NCBI GenBank assembly: GCA_021234155.1
Contig: JAJEKV010000320.1
Span: 124,001 to 188,000 of the forward strand
Source of the DNA: Isoetes taiwanensis
Taxonomy: Eukaryota; Streptophyta; Lycopodiopsida; Isoetales; Isoetaceae
DNA length: 64,000 nt
Direction of reading: 5' to 3'
Below are positions 21,868 through 33,381 of the stretch, piece after piece (the first letter of the stretch is position 1; every line of letters begins with the position of its first letter). A model generated the notes under the pieces. It was not told where the DNA came from. It did no database searches and saw only the letters and a list, made by a program, of their open reading frames with translations. The position numbers were made by a program, and so were the translations under genes.

Positions 21868-23165
21868 ATGTACGCCGAAACTTCACATGAAGAACTTCTT
21901 TCCTAGGCGGTCTCGGCTTTGGGCGCCATCATCGAAGGGAAGTGATTCGTGACATGTATGGATCTGCTTATGACATTGAGGGAGGCCACATTCGGTCTAG
22001 GGCTCAGTCGGCGCCACCCACCCCTCGTGTCATGTCTCGTCCAAATTCTCCGCCTCAAGCGTGCAAACATTGCTCCACGACCTCGGTCTCCTCATCACTA
22101 TCAGGAGCCCTATCCGGCTCCACCTGCTCAACCTTACTTTCATACCCCAGAACATGCCTTCATCCATCACTCTTCTGGCCATACGCCTCTGCCTTCACAA
22201 CCATCATCTCCTACGGGGGGACAGGGATATCCACATGTTTCTTTTGCTCCTCCCCAGGAATTTCCCTTCCCTACCTTTCCCACCGCTCTTCCTGTTTACA
22301 CTCTTACAGACCTCAAAACCAATGATCAGGCACCTCCAGTACCTCCACCTCAGCCACCCCTTAAGCAGGGTCTTTCCAGCACCATACCACCTCCAACTCC
22401 ACCTCAATATCCTCACTATCATGTTCCTGTCCAGCCCAGCACTTTTACCTCTACCTTTCAGACCCTTAAGCTGACTTATCCCACCTTTGGCAACACGAAA
22501 GGCAAACCTTTAGACCAAAGTGCTCAGGCCCACATGGAAGAATTTGAGGCTCGGCTGTCTGAATGGTCATGCGCAACCTCAACTGAAATTCCACATCTTT
22601 TCCACCATATTGCGTGGCTCCCTCATCAATGGCTCATGTCCAACAAAAGCCCTTTGGAAAGAAGACTGGTCCGAAATGAGAATTGCTTTTCTTTCTCACT
22701 ATGGGACCACGGATGATGATCAGCTTCATCTCAAACAACTTAATGACCTTCAACAAGAGCCCACGGAGTCTGCCAGGGATTTTGCAGATCGACTTCACAT
22801 TCCGCTCAGCAAACTCAAAGAGTACCCCCCACAGAGCCGGATCTTGGTCGGTTTCTCCAAGGACTTCCTCCGGCTATCCGACTCATGACCGAATACTCAT
22901 ACCAAGACTTTGGAGCGGGCTATCGATCTTGTCAATCACTTTCGATCAATGTTTTCCTCGGTGGCGTGGCTCTTGAGGGAGCTCCCTTTCATTCCACCCG
23001 TCATGGTTCCCCTGCATCTGTTCAACCTCAACATGCCAATCATAGCTAGTCGGATCTGGTGCCATATGCGCAAATATCAAGGCCACTTGGCAAATGAGTG
23101 CAACTCCACCAATGGCCCGCCTCATTGTAAAGATGCAACATGTGCAATCATGCCCCGGAAGAGTG
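21868..23165 (+). pseudogene. gag: Element 1 (Ty3/gypsy): gag
   Basis: It starts near ATG 21868 (context CGCCGCCATG). A proline-rich region (about 22080-22440) precedes a gag core with 'KLTYPTFGNTKGKPLDQS', 'HMEEFEARLSEWSCAT', then in a second frame 'LHLKQLNDLQQEPTESARDF', typical of Retrotrans_gag. A zinc-knuckle-like 'C...GHLANEC' lies near 23065-23100, with the second Cys lost by a shift. Several frame changes break the ORF. The protein would form the virus-like particle. Confidence 0.75.
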
Positions 23166-24170
23166 CACCGCACTCATCCTACACCTTTCGCAACAAGATG
23201 GTTTATCAAGTGCAAACAACATCTACGCACCAATCGCAATATCCGCGAGCCACCCTTTGCGGCGCAACCCACTCAACTCTATCGACAGCGGGGAGCAACA
23301 ACGGGGACCCAACACACGTCCTCCTTTTGATCCTTCAAAGCTTCGGTGTTATCAGCTGTCAAGAATGGGGTCATACCACCACAAAGGCATGTCCTCAACT
23401 TCCACAAGTTGAGTGCGGCTTCACGGCACAAATCAGACCCACGTCGGTCGCCTCCACGGCTTACCAACTCACGGATTGCTAATGACAAACAAGGCCCGCG
23501 TCTGTTCTTGGAAGCCACCTGGCGCCTCGGCAATCACGCTATCAACCTTATCTCACGCCACTCAACCTCGGATGGATCAACAAGCACAGGAAGAAATTTT
23601 TCAAGCTCTTAATCCTCCGGTCCAGCCATCCAATTGGGTTGGTTTGGTCTCACGCTGCATCTCGGCGTCCACGTCCCTTAACCATTATTCCTAATGGCAC
23701 GAACTGCCGCTGCGGTCGGCCGACAATTCCTCATGCGAAGACAAAAGGTCCATTTTGCACGACTTGGAGAAACTCATGCCGAATGTCATGCCTAAAGTTC
23801 GACAAGGCATTTTGAACCTCATGCAAGCTCTTTGAAGGCGACGCGTTGGCTAATGTCCATGCCACCACTAGAGCTCAACAAAGACAAGGCGCACCTTCCA
23901 CGTCTCAACCTCCACTCTCGGACATATCCCAATATACTTGCGGAGGTTGACCTACTCAAAGAAGTTCTTTGCTTCTTTACCACGCGACTCCCTTTTGTGG
24001 ATCCGGTAGATCCTTTTTTCTCATGTGCCTCACGGAACTCCAAGAGGAGCTAGCCAAAATCAAAATTCCTTTAAGCTTGGCCACAATTTTGAAATATTTT
24101 TATCCTGCTCTCAAGGACCGATTACCACTCCCGGAGCTGTTTTGGTTGGGGCATTGCTACCTCTACTCCC
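23166..24170 (+). pseudogene. Element 1: gag-protease linker, degraded
   Basis: Overlapping open frames on both strands are rich in Ser, Thr, His and Pro, typical of the linker between zinc knuckle and protease. The RQ-rich and coiled segments near 23700-24060 cannot be assigned to a domain. There are no independent genes here. Confidence 0.4.
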
Positions 24171-24174
24171 GCGG

Positions 24175-24512
24175 TACATGCCACGGTGGGCAATCAACAA
24201 GTCAATCATGTTCAAATTGCCGGAGGTAGCGCGGTCAATCTCATCACGGATAAACTCCGCAAACAAATGGGCATCAAACAACTCTATCGTGCCCCATATG
24301 ACATCAAATTGGCCAATGGCCATATCACGAGACCTCAAGGCGTCACGCCTCTTCTTCACATCAACATTGGTGATCTCAGATTCCCCTTGGAATTTGGTGT
24401 TTGGAAGGCTGGAGAAGAGCCAGGTGATTATGAAATGTTGGTCGGCAGACCTTTTCTCCGCTTGGGCCAAGAGTATCCATTCTTGGGCCACGGATCAGTT
24501 AGTCATCACTGA
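24175..24512 (+). pseudogene. Element 1: aspartic protease (retropepsin)
   Basis: 'NHVQIAGGSAVNLITDKLRK' holds the position of the family's catalytic D-G-G-S-(A/G)-V-N motif, with Ala in place of the catalytic Asp. 'LGDLRFPLEF'-type strands follow, then 'GDYEMLVGRPFLRLGQEYPF', corresponding to the 'YD.LLGRPWL' block. It processes the Gag-Pol polyprotein in intact relatives. The Ala could be a real inactivating change or a consensus error. Confidence 0.7.
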
Positions 24513-25170
24513 TGGTCACCTCAATGCCACCATGGACTTGGAAACAGGCAAAATCATTTCCGTCGACAATGCTGAACCCTCTCTCTCCGACATCGATTCT
24601 GAGGACGCCCAGAATATTTATCAAGTTCGAGGGCTCCCCTGCGGAGTCGCCGGGCCTCGTCATCCTACCCCGAATATCGATCCTTGGGGAGAAATGACTC
24701 TTGATCGGACCAGTCGGTTGCTTTGCTTGACCCTTACGGCTCCTTGCAATCGAATCCAACGTGTTGATCACTTTTTCGTGACGGGGGAACCTCCCGCAGC
24801 TCCCTCAGAGATGTAACACTGCCATGAAGCAACCTCGCTTGAGGAAACTCAAAGAACTCTCTTTTTCACCACGCAGAGTGCCACACATCCCGTTATGCTT
24901 CAACCTCCCCGCCATATTGTCGTGACACGGAAGTTATCCCCATATTCAGGACTCTGCAAATGAGATTGTGGGCGTAGGCAACAATCACCGTCCGACTTGT
25001 CGCCAATCTTCCGACACCCTATATCGTAGCGAGGCTGTCATGCTCTTCAAAAGTTCAAACACATTTTCGCACGGAGCTACAGAGATCTTCGGGGATCAAC
25101 AAAACCTTGGGAACTCACCATTCCTACCAAGTCCGATGCATCGCCCATCAGTCTAGCAGCGACGACCGGC
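24513..25170 (+). pseudogene. Element 1: protease-RT linker
   Basis: A mostly open plus-strand frame to 24816, then short pieces. There is no assignable domain. It connects protease and reverse transcriptase as in other Ty3/gypsy pol genes. Confidence 0.4.
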
Positions 25171-25179
25171 TCAACCCTA

Positions 25180-25850
25180 ATTACCATTGATCGCGTCAAG
25201 GCGGAAATTGACAAACTCCTTTGCTGCGGGTTTGATCTATGAGGTCAAACATTCGAATGGGTGAGCCCCATCGTCATTGCACTCAAACACAATGGTAAGA
25301 TCCGGCGTTTGCGTGGACTCACGAAAACTCAATCAGGCCACGGGCGTGATCATTTTCCACTTCCTTCACAGACCAGGTTCCGGAAGAGGTTCTTTGGACA
25401 TGAGATGTACTCCTTCATGGATGGTTTTTCGGCTACAATCGGATCTCAATCAAAGAATCTGATCAACTCAAGACTACTTTCACCACCCCCGGTAGGGCAC
25501 TTTTGCCTACAAGGTGGTTCCTTTTGGATTATCAAACTCTCCATCCACATTTCAACGTATCATGCTCTCGGTTTTCATGATTTTATGAAGGAAAATCCCT
25601 TCTTTGCAAATTTTTCAAGATGACTTCTCGCCTCTGATTCCATGGTGACCATTTGGATAAATTGGAACTTCGTCTTCGAAATGTGATGAGTCCGGCATTA
25701 GTCTCAATCAGAAATGCACCTTTGCGTCACTTCAGGTGTTCTGTTGGGACATGTGGTCAAAAAGCGGGTATCACCACAGATCCTGCCAAAATCGTATTTT
25801 GTGTGCTCAAGGCTCAAGCACCGGCCAATATCAGGAAACACGCTCTTTCT
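25180..25850 (+). pseudogene. pol: Element 1: reverse transcriptase
   Basis: RT blocks appear in order over changing frames: 'AEIDKLL..GF', 'EWVSPIVIALKHNGKIR', 'RKLNQATG', 'DHFPLP', 'GHEMYSFMDGFS', 'FGLS..PSTFQ.IML' with shifts, and the catalytic 'FQDD' near 25615-25625. 'GITTDPAKI' follows at the end. This is a Ty3/gypsy RT. Frame changes occur every 50-150 bp, far more than the neighbouring AT-rich sequence would suggest. Confidence 0.8.
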
Positions 25851-26400
25851 TGGGTAAGGTCAATTATTACTCCACCTTCATTCGGACTCGCGGCCATTGC
25901 GCATCCCATTCATAAACTCACGGGTGATGAATCCACGGGCTTGGAATTCCCGGCGGATCTCGCCAACATGATTGAAGCTCTTGCTTACTCAGGCCCGGTT
26001 CTTGTTCCTCCTCAATGGGACAAGCCCTTTCATGTCCATGTCGATGTCTCGGCCTTTGCTATTGGTTTGTTCTTTCTTCAAGAAATATGATCGACACCGA
26101 CCAAACCAAACCGCTACGCCAGGAAACTCAATTCGGTGAACGCAACTACTACGCCCGCAGGCGAAGCCTTGGGTTTTAATTTTCTGCGTCCAACGCTTCA
26201 GTCACTATCTTTTGGGCGGTCGGATCAAATTCTTTGTTGACCACCAGGCACTTCTTTATTTGATCAACAAATCCCGCCCACGGGCCGCATTGCTCGTTGG
26301 GTCCTCCTTCTCGCAAGAATTTGCACCTTTTGAAATTGTTCACAAGGCCGGGCAAATCTCATGTTGTCCCCGGATTATCTTTCACGCATCCCACGGATGA
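25851..26400 (+). pseudogene. pol: Element 1: RNase H
   Basis: 'FGLAAIAHPIHKLTG', 'PVLVPPQWDKPFHVHVDVSA' and 'FAIGLFFLQE' mark the thumb and the first RNase H strand with its Asp. 'FFVDHQALLYLINK' carries the later catalytic Asp region, and 'FEIVHKAGQ' the C-terminal strand. It degrades the RNA of the RNA-DNA hybrid. The 'E' block between 26090 and 26210 is degraded. Confidence 0.75.
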
Positions 26401-26559
26401 TCCCTCCTTTGGAGTCTCGGGCGCCTTTCCTGACGCTCAACTCTTTTGGTCACGGCAACACCTCATTGGTTTCATGACTTTCAGTGATATCTCCTCACAG
26501 AGCTCTTCCACGAGGAGGGCGCCACGCTCTCGACCAAAGCGCCAATCCCGTCGCCATCA

Positions 26560-27745
26560 ATTTTCTCAGAGGTTAGTGACTACACCATGGTTGCAGGCCA
26601 TCTTTACAAAAGGGTAAGGATACCATCCTTCGGTGGCTGTGTTCTCCCTCATGAGGTCCCGGATATTGTTCGAGAAGCCCATGAAGGGCTCGGTGGTGGT
26701 CATTTTCATGGTGACACCACGGCCACGCGAAAAATCCTTCTTCTTTGGTTATTTTGGCCCACGCTCTTTAAAGGCGCTCACGCCCACGCCCGACGCGTGT
26801 GATGCTTGCCGGCGTGTGGGGCGACCCGACGCCCGTGGCGGCTCTTCCCTTGGCGCCGGTCGCCACGCGCCACTTCCCTTCGGCCAAATGGGGAATGGAT
26901 TTTGTGGGACCCATCGATCCTGCTGCGGCACACCCGTGCAGCTACATTCTGGTTCTCAGCGACTATGCTGCAAATGGGCGGAAGCTTGCGCACTTCCGGA
27001 CAACAACTGCGGCCGGCCACAGCCAAAGTCATCTATCAACAAATCATCACGCGATTAATTGGCCCCTACGAGCTGGTCGGTGATCGTGGTGTACATTTTA
27101 TCAATCACACCATCAAGGAAATTTGACGGATTATCTCTCGATACATCATCACAGAGCACACCTTACTATCCTCAAGGGAATGGTTTGGCTGAAAGCACCA
27201 ACAAAACTCTGGTCACAATTCTCAAGAAAATTTGTGACGCTTCTACCTTGGTTGGCAAACCAAACTTCCCTCTTGTTCTATGGGCTTACAATACTTGTTT
27301 CAAAATAGCTCTTGGTCACCTCCTTTCAAATTGGTTTATGGTCAAGAAGCTCTCATGCCTTTTGAGTACATTCTCCCCACTCTCGTTTTTTCAGCTCACG
27401 CCCATAATCCTACTTCTTGCACTCAAAGAAAGGGTTTATCAATTGGAGCGGTTGGATGAACTTAGAAGGGATGCTTATATTAAATTGTTCTTCATGGACA
27501 GCGGTTGCAAAAATCTTTACATGACAAGCGTTTGAGGACAAAACATTCGGGGCGGAGATTTGGTTCTTCTTTATGATTCTCGGTACAAAAATTTTCGGGT
27601 AAGCTTAAGTTTGATGGCTTGGCCCTTATCAAATTGTTCAAGTGGTTCAACCCGGCGTTTTCCGGTGGCTGAGTTAGATGGAACTCCATTACCTACAACG
27701 GTTAATGGCTTTCACCTCAAACCATTTCATACCACGACCAAGTGA
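26560..27745 (+). pseudogene. pol: Element 1: integrase
   Basis: The zinc-binding part shows 'AHEGLGGGHFHGDTTA' and 'CDACRRVGRP'. The core shows 'KWGMDFVGPIDPA' (first Asp), 'DRGVHFINH' (second Asp) and 'YYPQGNGLAESTNKTL' (catalytic Glu), then 'LPLVLWAYNTC'-like wording. The C-terminal part has 'RVYQLERLDELRRDAYIKLF' and ends with 'PVAELDGTPLPTTVNGFHLK' near 27720. It would insert the cDNA. Frames shift several times. Confidence 0.8.
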
Positions 27746-27903
27746 CACTCACCAAGCAGTCTGATTCAAAGGCGACACACATGAGATAGTGACTAAAATG
27801 GCGGCATATTATATTATAGGTGGAAATTTTTACAAAATGTGGGGCCTGAGCCCGGCTATTTCCGCTATGGGCCTTTGCCCTATATACAAAACGGGCTCGA
27901 GCC

Positions 27904-28203
27904 CTATCTACTAAAACCTAAGAAGAAAAACCCTCTACTCGGGTTGGGCGAGAGGTGATGCGGAGGAGGTGGTAGAGGTTCTGCTCAGGGTCCCAGCGAA
28001 GGTGCAGAACCACCTCCATTGCGTTGGTCTTCGGATCGGGATGTTCAGCCATCCCGGCACACCAGCCATCCATTCTCAGGAGCCACGATTGTGGCTTGGC
28101 GCGAAGAGTCGAGACAATCCATCTTGCAGGTAATCCACTCCTGACAGTTAGTGGGCATAGTGCAGTTCTCGTTCAAACCAGCAGCCGCCATGCTGAGCGC
28201 CAT
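27904..28203 (-). CDS. Small accessory protein family member D, antisense in element 1
   Basis: A minus-strand gene begins at ATG 28203, 30-37 bp downstream of a TATA box (TATATAAG, 28233-28240). The first frame runs 53 codons (MALSMAAAGLNENC...WLVCRDG). One frame change near 28045 leads into a second (MAEHPDPKTNAMEVVLHLRW...LLRITSRPTRVEG) that stays open to the stop at 27904-27906. The stretch MEVVLHLRWDPEQNLYHLL follows the pattern of members A-C at 56-57 kb ('V.IHI.W..E.....I..I'). It lies between integrase and the extra ORF, on the opposite strand, in a CG-rich spot where a consensus indel is plausible. No function is known. Confidence 0.5.
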
Positions 28204-28232
28204 CGGATGTCTTCGCTTCACTCCCGGTTCGT

Positions 28233-28240
28233 CTTATATA
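28233..28240 (-). promoter_or_regulatory. TATA box of small gene D
   Basis: Minus strand reads GGCTATATAAGACG, 30 bp upstream of ATG 28203. The spacing matches that of the three related small genes at 56-57 kb. Confidence 0.55.
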
Positions 28241-28742
28241 GCCAACTGCGGAACTCCTTGTCGACGTGGACCAATCACAACCATCGCCAACGTGTTTGCA
28301 ATGCAAGGCTGTTTCTAAAATGAGAATCTTTTCTCCCGCCGCATATCTAGCCATGGTACCTTCTGACACATTCCTTTTAATGATATCCCACTTCGAGTTG
28401 CCAGCATTAAATGCCATTCCTTCCTTACATACTCGTCAAACATTAATGTGTGTCCTTTGGCCACCTGTCACATCCGATCATTCTCTCACGCCTCATCTCC
28501 ACCGTTCATTGCTTCTCCCTTTGTTGTTCGGGGACTTAGCCAAATTTTTGCCTCTCAATCCCCTCCTTGGCATCTTTCGACACCTGGCACCATCAACGGT
28601 TACAGTTTCGCCCTCATCATACCTCTTCGCCTCCATTTGCGGCGCCCTAAACCTTTTACCGTCTCTCGCCCTTACGTCTTCGTCCTCCCGTTCTCAAGCT
28701 CTCGCCTTCTTCAACCAGTTTCCTCGTTCCGGCGCTTTTAGC

Positions 28743-31695
28743 CATGGTTGCCCCCAAACTTTCTTACACTTCAAGCTTCGCTCCAAGGGATGCGACTCTT
28801 TTAGGGTACATGTCTTTCAGCGCCCACCTTTCGAGAGGCCCTTGTTGGTCGAGTCGGGGAAGTTGCGAACGCCACAAGCTTTAATTTTTCACAAAATGGA
28901 GCTCCGGCCCCAAATCGCGCAATTGCGCAGATTCATCGCGACACATCGTCAACGGCCGGAAGGATTTTTGCTACGGTGGTCGATGGCACCACCATTTTAC
29001 TTACTCGGCATTTGATTTTGGAGGTATTCCACATCCCTTTGCAAAAACCTTACGTCTCTTAGAACGCTTTTTTACGGGGACATGGGCGTCACTTTCGGTT
29101 TTGGCGCTATTGCTTATCAAGCCAACCAGCATCGCCTCACAAATATTGCCAAAACCCCATGAGACTTTTGTGAAGTTTACGTGGCTTAAAATTGCTTGGG
29201 CATTCCATTAAGAACACCCACATCAATAAGCCGTTTTATAACATGGTCATCAACGCCATCCCTCCCTCTCCATGTTGATTGGCCAGCTTTTATTCTACCG
29301 CCTTCTTCAAGAAGTAGACCGCATCGGGGCTACCCCCTCCTCTGTCTCTCGAAATTTCTGTGGGTGGCCATCTTCAAGCCCTCATTCGTCATTATCTTCC
29401 CTGTTCTTGAGAGTCCTTCCACTTCCCATACCTCCACTCGGGCCTCTCTGCATTCCCCAGTCCAACTCAACAATTTTGTACCCTCACGCCAAACCTCCCT
29501 CGCCCCTGTTCAACATCGGACCACGCATGTCTTTGTCTCCTCTTCTTCCCTCCGAGGCCCGCCTTCCCATTCCCGTCATGCCTCTCAACAATCTCGCGAT
29601 GTGGCAGCAGGGCCTGCCCCTCCCCCATCCTCGGCGGCTCCTCGCACAAATTCCAGCAAGATGTTCAAACCGCGCCATGCGGCTACATGCATCCGGGGAG
29701 GCTCTCATGGATGGTGTTGGTGTCCCCTGGAGGCTTCGATCTTGTTCAAAGAGACCTTCAAGCTGCCACTTTGCCCATGTTCAAACTTTAGAAGCCCAAC
29801 TTCAAGAAAAGCACGCGGCTCTATTACAGGTCCGTATAGATCTCACCAGTGCTCAGGATCAGACCAGCCTACTTACCAATCGGCAGCGACTCCCAAACTC
29901 AAATTCAGGACTTATTGGAGCAGAACAAGTCCAAAGATACCCTCCGGGTGAAAAGGAGAAACACATTGCTAAGCTAGACACCTTGTACTTTCAGAGCTTT
30001 GTGACAATTACAACACTCAAGTTCAAAATCTCACTGAGCGTGAAGCTCGACTCACCTCCCTGGAAGCTCAGCTTTCCACGCTCACCAATCAGTTAACGTC
30101 CCTCCGGTTCGGCTTTTGGAGGCTCGAGGAACAAAAGGTCGTCGATGACGCGGAGATTGCCACGCCCGCCTCCATACTCGGGGCAATCCTCTTCACATGC
30201 CACGCTTCCCAGTAAGCGGGTCCGTGATCAGTCCGTCTTTTGTTAGAAAAGGAGCATCGGATCCGTGACCTTGAACATCAGCTCCAGCAAGCGTTCAATC
30301 TGGCGAGGAAGCCCAACACAAAAGGGAGGGATATCTTGACATTGCTACAAACATCCCGGTGGACTTCTCTACTCCTTCCGGCTATCTTGACTATGTGGTG
30401 GCCCGGACGACACCTCTTTCTTTTTTTGAAGTGGTAGTGCGCTGCCAATGGCAATGTTCATCAATGACCACTCAAAAGTGTGGACTTCCTTCGAATCTGG
30501 CGGATCTCTCTATAGAAGACAAGGGTTTATTTTGTGCACTCTTAGTCTTTGATCAGCTTACGGTTGAAGATCCCTGAATTAGTCATCTTAAGTGGTTTGA
30601 CCAATGGCTTATGTTTTCATGACTTCTACCCGGCGGATCTTCGGGATAAATTCGGGATGAGGCCCATCGTATTTTTAGAGGCAACTCAATCTTTGCTTGG
30701 TTGTTATCACCAACCAATAAATATTTCAAGGATCTGCTTTCGGTCTCGGACTTTTGAGCAGGAGTACATGCCTGGCGGCTCGACTTACCTCTGTGGCGGT
30801 CGAAGCGTTGGAACAGTAAACAAAATCATGCACCACTCGATGATCTTGAGTTTGCTCAGATTTATATGCAGACTTGGGAGGCTACAATCAACCGTCGTGG
30901 GCCTACGGAAAGCAAGACCATCCCCACGGGTTGGGTCAATCCTCCCCATCTATCAATTACTCTCTACTTGAGAATGGGACCATTGGTGTCGTGCTCTTGA
31001 TCAAAATCTTGTTCAAGCATTTAGGGACATGGCTCTGAACCCACGCTGCGGGCATGCTTCCCCCCTCCATATGCTTCCTTAGGAGCCCCTCCCCCCACGG
31101 TTCCTTTCTTCTTCGATTTGGCGTCTTCCCTTTTGGGCGAAGGTCTGGATGCCCATTTGGGGTCAACTCCGCCTCAGATCTCCACGGATCTCGGTGGGAT
31201 CCCGATTTGTCGAGGCGCTCCAATTGGAAGGAGAATGCCACTTTGGACACTACTAAAAATTGGATTTATATCGGTAATGGCGTGGTTGGCAAAAGCACAA
31301 CGATGCTCTTCATGGTCTTGACACCTTCTTGCGAGAATCGCACGCCACCTCACGGATCCTTGATGCACCGTCAAGCGGGTTTTACATGCTTTTGCTCTCA
31401 AATGCATCACGGTGTCGGCTCTTTAAATGGCGTCAATCTTTCCTTTGCAATCCGAATGCCGTCGGTGCCTTCGGTCTTCAAACTGCCTTCTCATGGAGTG
31501 CGGTTTGTTCCTTGGACTGCCCATTTGCCTGGAAGACATAGTGCGCTCTCACTTCCTCATTGAGGCCCATCACGCCCTAGGGCTCAACACCCCGGCGCTC
31601 TTCAAACACGCGGGACCTCATTGCTCATTACCATAATGGCGCTTCGCCTCATTCCCGTGAGGATCACTTTCCGATCGGGCCGGAAGCACTTCCTC
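28743..31695 (+). pseudogene. Element 1: extra ORF downstream of integrase, coiled-coil rich
   Basis: An additional coding region of nearly 3 kb lies between pol and the 3' LTR on the sense strand. It starts near 'MVAPKLSYTSSFAPRDATLL' and continues through 'ATVVDGTTILLTRHLILEV'-like wording. It then has a strong coiled coil ('VQTLEAQLQEKHAALLQ', 'LTSLEAQLSTLTNQLTSL', 'EHRIRDLEHQLQQ', 29780-30300) and a hydrophobic C-terminal part. Many frameshifts break it. Athila and Tat-type elements carry extra ORFs in this position, sometimes called env-like. I see no convincing signal peptide or transmembrane pair and do not assign a function. Confidence 0.5.
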
Positions 31696-31715
31696 CTTTT
31701 CTTGACTGAGTGTCA

Positions 31716-31728
31716 TTTGGTGGGGGAG
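31716..31728 (+). promoter_or_regulatory. Element 1: polypurine tract
   Basis: TTGGTGGGGGAG lies immediately before the TG of the 3' LTR, where plus-strand DNA synthesis is primed. Confidence 0.8.
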
Positions 31729-31817
31729 TGTTAGTCCTGTGGCCTCTGGTTCGGGACTATTCATGCATCTGACGGACGAGGTCAAGCTCAAGGATCCACT
31801 GCATTGGGCATGGGTCA
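31729..31817 (+). mobile_element. Element 1: 3' LTR, first part
   Basis: The first ~90 bp match the start of the 5' LTR (TGTTAGTCCTGTG..., 'ttcatgcatctgacgga', 'gtcaagctcaaggat'). It is then cut by element 2. The other part is at 44939-45447. Confidence 0.9.
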
Positions 31818-33368
31818 TGTGGACGTCCCCCACTCATTATGCGGTGCACTCACCGTATACAAACAGAGTTCTTCCCCACACCGGCTCCATCGCGTCTGAG
31901 GCCCTCCACATATCCTTTGCACGTAACGAGTCTCGATTGGGAAGAGTGAAGGTGTCATTCTACCCGTCTCCCTCGGGGCCTACCTAGTCTGCGGGCGTAA
32001 ACATACATGTCGAGCACATACATCAACATCCCGTGACCATCTCGAAGGATGGTCCTCCTCATATCTGCATAGACAAAGATCAGCACATCACATAGGGATC
32101 CTACCCAAGGCTCGGACTCAAAGGATAGCCCGGCGGCTTGGGTCTCCAGAGAGTTCGAGGCGCAATTCCATGGCAATGGAATTACCGGCATAAGAACATG
32201 GCATAGGGGTTGTCCCTCCATCCGCCCCTCCTGTGCACACTTTGCGTAGAGTTTGAAAAGTGTTGGGACTCGGGACTGTGAGCCACGGATGCATAGCGGA
32301 AGGGGGCTATTCCCAGGTCTCATCCTCCCGATTCAGGGGCAGGTGGGGATCACTCCCTCCGTGAGATCTACATGCTAACTCAAGGTGACTAGAGGGCCAT
32401 TTGCCCGTATTCGTGAACCCACCTGGAAAGTGTACACCACTTCACGGGTGTGAGCCCATGCCTTACCCGCACTCGGTGGTAAGCCATTAGACCTAGTCAC
32501 AATGATCCCCGGTAGGCTTTACACACCAGGGGGATCGCTAGTCGAGAACATGAACCTCCTTCTTAGATGGCCTCGGCCCCTCCACCCACAACTGGGTGTG
32601 GCTCTTGTACAAAGGCGAGATCTACAAGTGTGCTAGAGAGAGGCTACTCTAGGAGCATCAACTACAAGCTTTAGGGGCCTCTACCCCCTTCCCAATACAA
32701 GGAGTTCACAGAGATACATCAACCCAATACATCACGGAAGAACTAAAGAACTAGATCTAATCATAGAGTTAGGTTCTTTTAGTTAGTGTCCGAGATCTAA
32801 GATCTAGATAGCTGCTATATGGGCAATTTAATAGTCTAAACCTACCGATTCTATGATTAGAAGGCGGTTTAAGCTATTAAATTGACCAAATCTGATCCTT
32901 GAGTGGCTCCTCGACACGAAGTTCAACCATCCTGCTTTGAGCTGATCGAATTCGGGAACCGATAATTCGGCAAAGGCGTCGGGAGGCGGTTTTGGCTCTG
33001 GGGCAGCCAAAGCGAGCTCTAAAACCCTAAGGGCGAAAACTAGCAAGCTAGGGTTTTCCTACCCTAAATAGACATGGGGTTTAGGCTAGGGTTTCCAATT
33101 ACCCAATTTGGCATGTGGGATAATTGGAAAGGCCCCACTTGCCTTTAGTGGCTAGGTGGCAAAATATGCCAACATGGAAAGGTGTGCCCTCATTAATGTG
33201 CACATGTGCACATTAATAAATATATGAACACTCTAGTAAGTTGCCCCTAGGGCTACTTGCATTGCTATCCGATTGGCGTATTACCGTCAATCGGGGTGGC
33301 GGTGTCTGGCGTGGCGTGGCGATTACAATGTACGCCACGGGGCGTATATTTGTCTTTGGAACGCCACA
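31818..33368 (-). mobile_element. Element 2: 3' LTR (minus-strand element)
   Basis: About 1.55 kb, starting TGTGG on the minus strand (33368) and ending near CCACA (31818). It pairs with the LTR at 43390-44938. Features include a perfect 26-bp palindrome (33192-33217) and several telo-box-like AAACCCTA/TAGGGTTT motifs (33020-33090). AT-rich parts are identical between the two LTRs, whereas CG-rich spots differ by indels. Confidence 0.9.
33192..33217. repeat. 26-bp perfect palindrome in element 2 LTR
   Basis: ATTAATGTGCACA followed by its exact reverse complement. An identical copy lies at 44767-44792 in the other LTR, so it was part of the active element. Confidence 0.95.
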
Positions 33369-33381
33369 TTCTCCCCACCTT
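33369..33381 (-). promoter_or_regulatory. Element 2: polypurine tract
   Basis: The minus strand reads AAGGTGGGGAGAA directly before the TGTGG start of the 3' LTR. Confidence 0.75.

Noticed and set aside
26749-27032. Minus-strand ORFs in the integrase region
   Set aside because: Shadows of the CG-rich integrase coding sequence; no similarity of their own.
29196-29951. 251-residue plus-strand ORF as an independent gene
   Set aside because: It overlaps a second frame with clearer coiled-coil content and belongs to the frameshifted extra ORF of element 1.
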